A DNA stretch of 64,000 nucleotides from Uloborus plumipes (Eukaryota; Arthropoda; Arachnida; Araneae; Uloboridae). The stretch spans positions 45,104-109,103 of the forward strand of contig JAXGGA010003078.1 of assembly GCA_038373865.1 (NCBI GenBank). Reading direction: 5' to 3'. Both the position numbers and the translations under genes were made by a program. The notes under the pieces were generated by a model. That model was not told where the DNA came from, ran no database searches, and was given only the letters and a program-made list of their open reading frames with translations. This document shows, one piece after another, positions 55,902-64,000 of the stretch; the stretch's first letter is position 1, and each line of letters starts with the position of its first letter.

Positions 55902-57172
55902 GATGTCGGCTAAGAAAAGGTTGGGCATCACTGGTTTAAACCTTTCGGCACCTACGGAATATGTATTCTCCGCTGACATTGACTCTACGGAATAGATCAA
56001 ATTTAAAATATTTTAGTTTTCATTGCATTTTCAGACGGCAATTCAAAACATCAAGTAACAGCCATCCATAAATGTGTCCCGATAAATTGGTTAAATATAA
56101 CAATATGGGAAATATGTTGCACTAATAGAAATTTTAGATAACCTTAGATAGAAATTTTAGATTTAAAAAGTTTAGAAAACCTCTGGACTAATAGAAATTT
56201 TACAATCAGAAAAAAGTATTGGCACTGAAAGGGTTAAAATATGGCTTTGAAGAAAACACTAATTTCAAGAAAGCTAATGAGCTTGCAAATGCAACAAAAT
56301 GATTAACACGAATCACTTCCTACGACTGCTTCATAACTTCTTTAAGAAATATTCTACACTCTAAACCGTGCTCGCTGACAGTTAAAAATTGTTCCATACC
56401 GAGCTGCATTCCACACCGCGGGGCTAAACACACACATTTAATAATAATGATGCCATATAAAGGCCGAGGGAACTGTTTCTTGACTGGGCAAATTTTGTCG
56501 CGCTCGCATTCCGGAAAGTCTCACATAAAAGTTCTTATTTTTCCTTTTTTTTTAGCCTTTCATAAAATAGGAGGGGGTAGAGTAAGGGGTAGTTGTGAGC
56601 ATAATGGATCTTGTGATTACCGTGTTCGGTTTTTATTCCTTTGTGTAGCATCCGCTGTGACAAATTAGCTCTTGAGGGGGAATATGCTTTTCAGCTCTTT
56701 TTTGGAATAGACGGGAGCTTCAGCCGCAGCTTTGCTAGCATTGGCGAGAGTTCGCATTTTAATGCGAGTTAAATCAATGTCTTTTAAAACTTTATAAAAA
56801 ATCTGGTATACTGGTTTGAAATACATTTTAAACATTAAATATTACTACTATTATATTGGTGGATGGATGGATGGATGGATGGATGGGTATTTGCTCCTCT
56901 TTCACGCAAAAAAATACTGATTGGATTTTAATGAAACTTTTACAATAAGGTAGCGTTTTCTTCAGAAAACCACATAGACTATAATTTATAACGATATTCA
57001 AAAAAATTTGATCGGTAGCTTTTTTTTCATTCCAAATTAAGTCACATATTTTGCATAAATCCGAAGGCTACCATCAAATCAATTCAGTATTTAGTGTATC
57101 ATCTCAACTCCCTGTCGACAACTAGAATTGCGTACATTATTTCTGATATTCGTATTTGAATATTAAAATATT
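55902..57172. other. Stretch without recognisable gene
   Basis: AT-rich. It contains a duplicated AATAGAAATTTTA phrase (56127, 56190), an open frame at 56447-56668 without recognisable similarity, a (GGAT)n microsatellite at 56861-56885, and sequence after it (AAAAATACTGATTGGATTTT) that looks like the end of a dispersed repeat. Confidence 0.45.
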
Positions 57173-57705
57173 TAGTGGTCGGAAGTAGCGCGCTACAAGT
57201 AGCGAAACTACTGTAGTAGCTACTTTTTTTAGTAGTTTGTACTGTAGCGCACTACTTTTTAAAACAAGGAGAGTAGTGAGTAGCGCGATACAAAAAAACA
57301 GTAGTTTGTAGCGATTTCTGGAAACTACTTTTAAAGTACTAGGTTTTTGTCATTTTGAACATTATTAAAAATTTGAAGGTTGTATTCTTTGATCTTTTTA
57401 AATTTGAATTCTTTCTTGAAGAGAATATTCCAAGACTGAATAGACAATTCTTAGTAATATTCCATATTCAAATAAATTAATTTATTAATGAAAACCACTT
57501 TTCGAATCTTTTCGGTCAATCCTCAAACGCTGTACGCTTCTAACTTATTTATTTTTTAAAAAGTAGCGAAGTAGCGACAACATTTCAAAAGTAGTTTGTA
57601 GTTGCTACATTTTTAAAAAAGTAGTTGCAGTTGTAGTTGTAGTTAACTACATTTAAGACAAAGTAGTTGTAGTTCGCTACAAACTAAATGTAGTTTTTCC
57701 AACCA
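57173..57705. mobile_element. hAT-like MITE rich in GTAGC/GCTAC
   Basis: The left end is TAGTGGTCGGAAGTAGCGCG and the right end GTTTTTCCAACCACTG (inverted). Short phrases GTAGTTGTAGT, GTAGCG and GCTAC recur throughout in both orientations. No matched 8-bp duplication was found, so the family call is by terminal resemblance (CAGTGGTTGGAA). Confidence 0.55.
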
Positions 57706-59580
57706 CTGAGTCAAATCACAAAGTAACTTTTTTTCAGATTCATGGGGAATATCTCTTACGCTAAATTCAAATCAAAAATATTCGTTTTCCTCTCAATATT
57801 TCTTTCTTTTTGAACTGTGTTCCTTTGATTAATAACATCTGGAATGGCAAATCATTGAGTAGGCTCCCCCCCCCCAACCCCTATTTATATGTACGAGCAC
57901 AACCGTGTGGGTATAGCTAGTAATTTATAATGAAAAGTATTCGCAGTTGAGTTAAATTTTTAAACAGTTGTGATCACGTATTGCAAATATGTGAAAATTC
58001 TCCTCAGTCTCTCAAACTTCATGAGAAAGCTTTTGTTCTTCTTCAATGCAGTATTAAGCCCAAACATTCAAATAGAGACTGTGGGTGAAGTGCATGAAGT
58101 TATTCATTCCAATTTTCAACACATGACTCGAATATTTATGTCCAAAACATCCTTGTAGAACCGTTTAACCTATTTTAAACTTCTTCAAAATTCAAACGAC
58201 AAGACGCAAGAGGTTAAACCAAGTTAAAGTCTAAAAGGAGAACCTTTTAAAGTTCTTAATTCTTATTGATTCAATAATCAACTCAATTTGAATCTCGAGA
58301 ACTCATATGCAAAAGGTCTTAAAATTTTAAACGTTATATATCAACTTTAAATACACGTACAGCTCAGTATCAAGCTCAAGAACCTGTATTTCCAATTATG
58401 CGTAGTTTTCATACTTTCGTTATTTGGACAGTGCAATATCAGGCTCAAATTTTCATTTCCAACATGTTTGGGAACAAAATTTTAAATTATGTACACCAAT
58501 TTAATACATTCCCTAAATCCCATGAAATATTTATATTGAAAGAACCCAAAACTCCATTTTGTAGCATTCAGCATGAGTCGCGATTGTTCAAACCTCAAAA
58601 CTATGTTCGTTTAATCTACATGCATCACGTGTTGCATAATGCAACGTGAAACCTTCACAGGAAATTAGGAACGATTTGTAGAAAAAAAAAAATCTTTAAA
58701 AACTTCTCGTGAAATTCCTAACAAACTTCTTACCTCAACTTCCTATGCCAATATTTTCTTGAATCCAATATATCAACCTTTGCGTCGTGTGTCCCAATAA
58801 ACGCCTTCAAAAGTGATTTAAAAAGAAGCAAAAGGAAATTATAAAATTGTTTGCCTGATATCAACATTTTGGCACAGTGAAGAAGAGGTTCACTGTAACG
58901 AATTTAATTTTTATGCACAGTCTATACCTTAATATAAGTTACACAACTTAGGAAAAACATAGTGTGTAAATTTTCTGGTGCATTAGAGCAGCTTGATTCT
59001 CTAACTATTTTTTTAATTTATAAAATGCGCAAATATGGTTTATCATTAGCTCTTTTTCTAGTTCGAAAAGAAATAATTTACGTCTTTAATACCTTAATGC
59101 AGGACCTGATTCAGAAATGTTGGACAATACACCGAAGTTATGTGTACGAAGTGCAGTATACTTGCAATCTTACATGTTTTTGACATTTCGAATGCATGGC
59201 GATAGGTTGCAATACCCTGGTTGAAACAACTATATTCAACTTTTGCTTCACTCTGGCTATGACACGTGACTATTAAGGGGGTATGACACGCAGGAAAATT
59301 CGTTCAACTCCACTCCCAATTCACCCGCAACTTCAACTTTTCATTCAACTGCATGCCAGAAATAACATTGCACACGGACGTTTTCTGGCTAAAGTTGACT
59401 GGAGAGTAGAAGCTGCAGTTCAAATTGGAGTTGCATTGAACAAATTTTCCTGTGTGTGATATCCCCTTTACTTTACTTTACTTTAGCCACAGCCTAAAAG
59501 TTAATAACAATTAATTTATGCTCGAAGTTTTTATTTTCAATATGCTGCTGAATTCAAAAAACTAAATATTCGTTTCCTCA
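57706..59580. other. Stretch without recognisable gene
   Basis: A reversed CTAGCTATACCCACACGG repeat head lies at 57895-57922 and a poly-C at 57867. The remainder is AT-rich, with several short open frames (57970, 58398, 58962) that look like chance. Confidence 0.45.
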
Positions 59581-59729
59581 GCTTGAAAATATTGGTGACT
59601 ACTTTCCGGGGCTCCCTCAGCTAACTGGCCACTTGGCCGGTCTTCTGGGCTTAATCGTAAATGAAGCTCTGGGTCTACTCAGCCATCAAATGTCCCTAGA
59701 TGGAGAGATGGTGTATAAACACATGTAAG
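59581..59729 (+). CDS. Possible short exon, unknown product
   Basis: After a good acceptor (CGTTTCCTCAG) a frame runs 48 codons to TAA: starting LENIGDYFPGLPQLTGHLAG, then hydrophobic (LLGLIVNEALGLL), then SHQMSLDGEMVYKHM. It is more GC-rich and codon-like than its surroundings. It matches nothing I know and does not fit Wnt. It could be a terminal exon of another transcript or a chance frame. Confidence 0.25.
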
Positions 59730-59919
59730 GAGTGCTGTCGTGAATAGGATAAAGTTAGATTAAGCCCTGATTCATCTAAGCCCCTTGATGTCAAAACTAG
59801 CATCTATAAAAATATTTTTGAAAAAAAAAAAAAAAAAAACATACCGACTTCAGAACTTTAATCGGCAATTCATGACTCCAGGTTCTTTAATCGCATTCGC
59901 ATACACTACATTGACAATT

Positions 59920-60580
59920 ATATACAGGGTGTCCACTCCAATCGTGGACCAATAGCTAATTTCTGAACCGTTAGAGATAAGCAAATAGTTTATTTAGGAA
60001 AAAATCTCCAAATTATGAAAGGAATTTTAGGTCTATTCAATGTTTTTCAAAAAATCAAATTTTGAAAGAGTTACGAAATTTAAATTTTTATACAGCCCCC
60101 CAGTCCTATCAATCATATTTAGTAAAACATTCTTGACACTGTAACGTTTAAAACTAAAAAAAAATCACTCTTCTACCACAAAAATTGACCGAGTTATGAC
60201 GTTTTAAAAAATCAAGATTTTGAAGGATTTCGCATACGGTCCCTTAAGCGATCGCTCGATGACGTCATGAAATAATGCAAAATCTTGATTTTTCAAAACG
60301 TCATAACTCGGTCAATTTTTGTGGTAGAAGAGTGATTTTTTTTTAGTTTTAAACGTTACAGTGTCAAGAATGTTTTACTAAACATGATTGATAGGACTGG
60401 GGGGCTGTATAAAAACTTAAATTTCGTAACTGTTTCAAAATTTGATTTTTTGAAAAACATTGAATAGACCCAAAATTCCTTTCGTAATTTGGAGATTTTT
60501 TCCTAAATAAACTATATGCTTATCTCTAACGGCTTAGAAATTAGCTATTGGTCCACGATTGGAGTGGACACCCTGTATAT
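59920..60580. mobile_element. 661-bp foldback (hairpin) element
   Basis: Two 303-bp arms (59920-60222 and 60278-60580) are reverse complements with only scattered mismatches around a 55-bp loop. The tips are TATACAGGGTGTCCACTCCA and its complement. TA/TATA lies at both edges; because the tip is palindromic the exact duplication cannot be fixed. The loop contains CGATGACGTCATG. There is no coding capacity. Confidence 0.9.
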
Positions 60581-60829
60581 TTATGTAATGGTACAAATTT
60601 TCAGCTCTTAGTTTTCAATGGTTTCTCTGAAAATGTTGGCAAAATATAATAAACATCATTTTAAGTATAGTTTCTGCGTCTGAAAGCTGAGATTTTTTTT
60701 TAAATATTCTGAAATAAGTAGGGTCGACAAGAGGCCATGTCAGCTTAGTCGGAAACTAGGGCCCAGGCCTTGGCTAGAGCCCTGCTCGGATTAGGGGTAG
60801 TATTATTTTTATTACTTTTGGCGAAGGTT

Positions 60830-61335
60830 AGGATGTTCGACTAACTAGCTTTGCTGGCGGCCCAGGAAATATGCAACTGTTTGATGCGACTCTTTGTTCC
60901 ATAAATATGCGAGGACACTTGTCGCCAAGCTTGGCTTCGTTCCGTGCAACCCTAGCGGGCGCGCGATTGGCCATGCACGCGGAAGAGCGAGAGCGCGGGT
61001 CCGGCGCATTCTCTCCCGAAATGAAATCCCGATCCGGGTATGCGTGCAGAATGCCATAACGGGGTACGAGGAATGCCCGGGCATGGGAAATGAAACAGGC
61101 GCGCCACTGATTCACAGGTATCTTATTAAAAGCAGCGAGGGAAAGCAGACTCTACAGTCACATGCCATAAAAGCCGGTCATCGTGCGTTCATGCGTGCGC
61201 TCTCATTCTGCTGTATTCGAATGGCACGGGGGGTCTCTCATCCTTCGCGCCATCCCCGGGACATTAATCGTCTGCATTTCTCTACCCGACTGATGGTTAC
61301 ACGAATTCTGACTGAAATTACACGCTCATGATTCA
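60830..61335. other. CpG-rich segment, candidate regulatory or exon-bearing DNA
   Basis: Unusually GC- and CpG-rich for this window (GGGCGCGCGATTGGCCATGC, GAGCGAGAGCGCGGGTCCGG). Several overlapping frames are open here (for example 60894-61331 + and 60828-61115 -), as happens in GC-rich DNA; none resembles a known protein. It contains an inverted CCAAT box (ATTGGCC). It may be a promoter or enhancer in the intron. Confidence 0.35.
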
Positions 61336-62343
61336 TTCATCTAACTGTTCCTGCTATAGAATCTGGGAGCACGGCCATGCGACCGCCAAGTCGATATTAA
61401 CTGTCTTAGACTATATGTAAGCATTGTATGTCAATAGTAGGAATTGTATATTTATTGCGATACTTTTAAACAAAATATCGGAAAGCTGTAAAATTATTGA
61501 ACACTCTTAGGTTTTATTTTTTCAAAATTCCTGTTATTCAGTCTCAAATCAAAGTGGGGCCTTGCCGGATCTAGATCATTAAAATCAAAATTTTCAAATT
61601 TTTTTTCAAATTACTATCCTCACTGTCGATGCCCAAATAATTGGACACAGAACAGTGAAACAACATTATAGAGACAAAATCTAACGTTACACAGACAATA
61701 TTTAAAAGTTTCCAAGAGACAACATCAAATAATATCAATAACAGTCAAAGCACTTAAAGAGTCTGCAAAAAGTTTGCTGAAAAGAGAGCCCATCTTCGTA
61801 ACTCAATGCATTCAAGAATGCGATTGGGCGATGTCAGATGTTCATTGCACATCGTACAAGTTGGGGGAAATTTTTCTGCCACCAGGCATAGTGTGAACAT
61901 AAGTGTCCTAGTGTGCCCTCTAAGTCGTCTTGATAAACATGAGAAGTCGCAGCGACTCAATTCAGAATCAATCAAAGAAAATAATTTAACTCAATTCATT
62001 CTTCATATTGCCCCAAAAATGTTTGGAACTTATCTTCCGACTTTCGAAGCATAGTCAAATTAAGGAGCAAACTTCAACCCACTGTTTTGTGAAAAATACG
62101 ACAACATGAAATGCCTTGTATTAGAGTTTCCTAGATTTACCCTCAATGCGTTCTTTTGCCTATCCAGTTAACAAATTATTGTCGTCGTAGGAGTGCACTT
62201 ATGGAGAAATTCGTTAAAGAACATAAACATGATCGTTAAGGTTCGATCCGGAAATGAATATCATTTACCTATGAGAAGGAAAATAATAACCAATTAAAAA
62301 CACACCTTTATATAAAGTTAGTAAATACCTTTGTGCTATTGAT
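61336..62343. other. Stretch without recognisable gene
   Basis: AT-rich. An open frame pair around 61754-62054 shows no recognised similarity. Nothing else was seen. Confidence 0.45.
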
Positions 62344-62539
62344 GTAGAGAAAATTACAACGTTAAGGAATCACAAATACGCAGGGATACTGTAGACACGT
62401 GTTTCGGCGTTACAAGGAACTCCTTTTCCAATGCAAAAAAAAGTTTGAGCTATGAAAAAGGCGCTACTTGTAACGCCAAAACACGTGTCTGCAGTATCTC
62501 TACGTATTTGTGCCTCCTTAACGTTGTAATTTTCTCTAC
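62344..62539. repeat. Hairpin repeat with 73-bp arms
   Basis: GTAGAGAAAATTACAACGTT and the following 50 bases (to 62417) return inverted at 62467-62539 with a few mismatches. Both arms contain the ACACGTGT palindrome and ACGTTAAGGA. A 50-base loop separates them. Confidence 0.8.
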
Positions 62540-62639
62540 ACCTTTATATAGTTTGATATTTTTTACTTCGGTCGCTTTTGCGCATGCCTTAGGTCTCCAC
62601 AGATTTTGTCAAAATAGGGGTGATGGTGATGAGATAATA

Positions 62640-64000
62640 GGGGTGCGACATCGGAGGCAAAACATCGATGTTTCAAAGCATCGATCTTTTTTTTTTGAAA
62701 ATTACTTACACATTTAAATACAGTAACCCCTCGTTACATCGCGCTTTTCGGGGGACAAGAAAAAAGCGCGATATATCCGAAAGGGCGATATAACCGAGGT
62801 CATTAAAAATAGTTTTCTATCTAGCATACAAGTAAATTATACGTGCACATACATAAAAATTCATTTATTCGAACATTAGACTTTAGGGCATGTGTTTTCT
62901 TGACACTTACCAGATGCGTTTCACTCATTGTATCAATACAAAAGAAAGTGTTCAGTAGTTTCCAAACTGTCTCTGCAGTATGCAAGTTTGGGTGACAGGA
63001 ATTTGCTGCTTCTTTTCAGCGAATTCAGAAGAATAGAAGAACCTTCGTTTTGTTCATTGATGACAAAAAATAAATGAGAAAGAGACCTTTTCTGAGCACC
63101 TTACATATTTTCTCAAAAATGGTTTCGAACTAAAGGTTTTTTTTTTTTGGGGGGGGGGGGGGAGACAAAAGAAAAGAGCGATATATCCGAATGAGCGATA
63201 ATACGAGGCGTGATATAACGAGGGGCTACTGTATACAGTAATACAGAAACTCCCTAATACATTGCTCCTCTTTATATCACTCAATGGGATTTATCTTTTG
63301 TCTCCAGAAAAACATCAACCGTATGATATCGATGTCAATTATAGAAAACTTTTTTAGCGAGATAGATATTGCAACTGTTAATTAACTGTGTAACGTTTAT
63401 TTATTGCATATTGTTATGATTTTTTTTTTTTTTAAATGTAAAACACCGTTATCGAAAAAAAATTTCAAAAGCAAAACAAAAACAACGATGTTTAAATTCG
63501 TTGACCGTAAATCATCGTTAGTAATTTAAAAAAAAAAAAACTATTTCAATACGATAGATATTGCAACTGTTAAAGATGAATCTTTTTATTGCATATTTTT
63601 ACTGCTTTTTGCTAAAGTGTAAAACAGACATCGAAAGAAAAAAAAAACGCGAAATAGCGATCATTAAAAGACATCGCCCTTAAAACATCGATGGTAACAA
63701 TCAAAAACGTCTTCTAACGAGATTGATAGTGTAACGGCTGATTAACGATATAACTTTTGGCCGCATATCTTGATGATTTTTTTTTTTTTGCTTAAATATA
63801 AAACATTCACATAAAGAATAATAATGAAATTAAAAAAAAAATTAAAACAAAAATGGCCAAAGCAAATTAGAAATGTTTTAGAAACATCGAGAACAAAACA
63901 TCGATAATAATCATAGAAAATATTTTCTAATGAGATTAATATTGAAACTTTTGATTAAGGATGAAAACTTCTTAATACGTCTGCATATCGCATATTTTTA
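62640..64000. repeat. Degenerate tandem array with ACATCGATG motif
   Basis: Units of about 165-210 bp recur at 63355, 63548, 63717 and 63928, each with GAGATAGATATTGCAACTGT-like sequence, TTGCATAT..T(n) and a TAAAACA block, and with ACATCGAT between them. The array is split at 62721-63231 by a Tigger-like element and runs off the window. Confidence 0.7.
62721..63231. mobile_element. Tigger-like non-autonomous element
   Basis: 511 bp. It starts CAGTAACCCCTCGTTACATC and ends GATATAACGAGGGGCTACTG, with TA at both sides (62719-62720, 63232-63233). GCGATATATCCGA recurs inside near both ends (62768, 63178). It contains a T/G homopolymer near 63137-63162. No transposase frame was found. Confidence 0.85.

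Larger units (their letters stand above)
48613..64000 (+). other. Wnt5: Wnt5 intron downstream (open-ended)
   Basis: Starts with GTGCGT. No sequence encoding the next conserved Wnt block (ADVACKCHGVSGSC-like) was found to the end of the window, so the intron appears to exceed 15.3 kb. Confidence 0.75.

Overview
The window looks like animal (arthropod) nuclear DNA: AT-rich, intron-dominated and packed with transposable elements, with very little host coding sequence. The only host gene I can recognise is a Wnt gene on the + strand, best matched to the Wnt5 subfamily. Two coding exons are visible, 12401-12657 and 48320-48612. They have matching splice phases and are separated by an intron of about 35.7 kb. 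The exons are GC-rich and the introns AT-rich. The BEL/Pao, mariner and Tc1-like content and the huge introns fit an arthropod, perhaps a chelicerate such as a spider; that last step is inference. The signal-peptide exon and the exons carrying the rest of the cysteine-rich Wnt core are not found here and must lie outside or be unrecognised.

Layout. 1-12400 (upstream intron or flank): a tRNA-derived SINE; a 2.8-kb foldback element whose inverted ends are 15-16-bp minisatellite arrays and which has a 9-bp target-site duplication (TSD); and a region with a repeated TGTTACCGATCTGA-type motif. 12401-12657: Wnt5 exon. 12658-48319: one intron filled with nested elements. These include a Tc1-like element with perfect 27-bp inverted repeats (TIRs) and one stop codon in its transposase; an internally deleted mariner between two 340-350-bp direct repeats; two copies of a hAT-like family whose outer ends share an 8-bp TSD although they are 18 kb apart; a 6.2-kb BEL/Pao retrotransposon with identical LTRs and an uninterrupted 1735-codon polyprotein; several TA-target elements with recurring internal motifs, nested in one another; and two near-identical 650-bp repeats in opposite orientation. 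48320-48612: second Wnt5 exon, followed by two decayed partial copies of its 3' end. 48613-64000: next intron, with a 2.2-kb hAT-like foldback (8-bp TSD), a third SINE copy (13-bp TSD), a 661-bp perfect-looking hairpin element, a CpG-rich single-copy-looking stretch and a degenerate tandem array running off the end.

The two exons build one secreted signalling protein. Everything else with coding potential belongs to mobile elements (BEL Gag-Pol, Tc1-like and mariner transposases). The BEL copy is the only element that looks intact. Coordinates of splice sites, LTRs, TSDs and TIRs were read directly from the bases. Family names for small repeats are by resemblance only, and the edges of repeats without TSDs are approximate.
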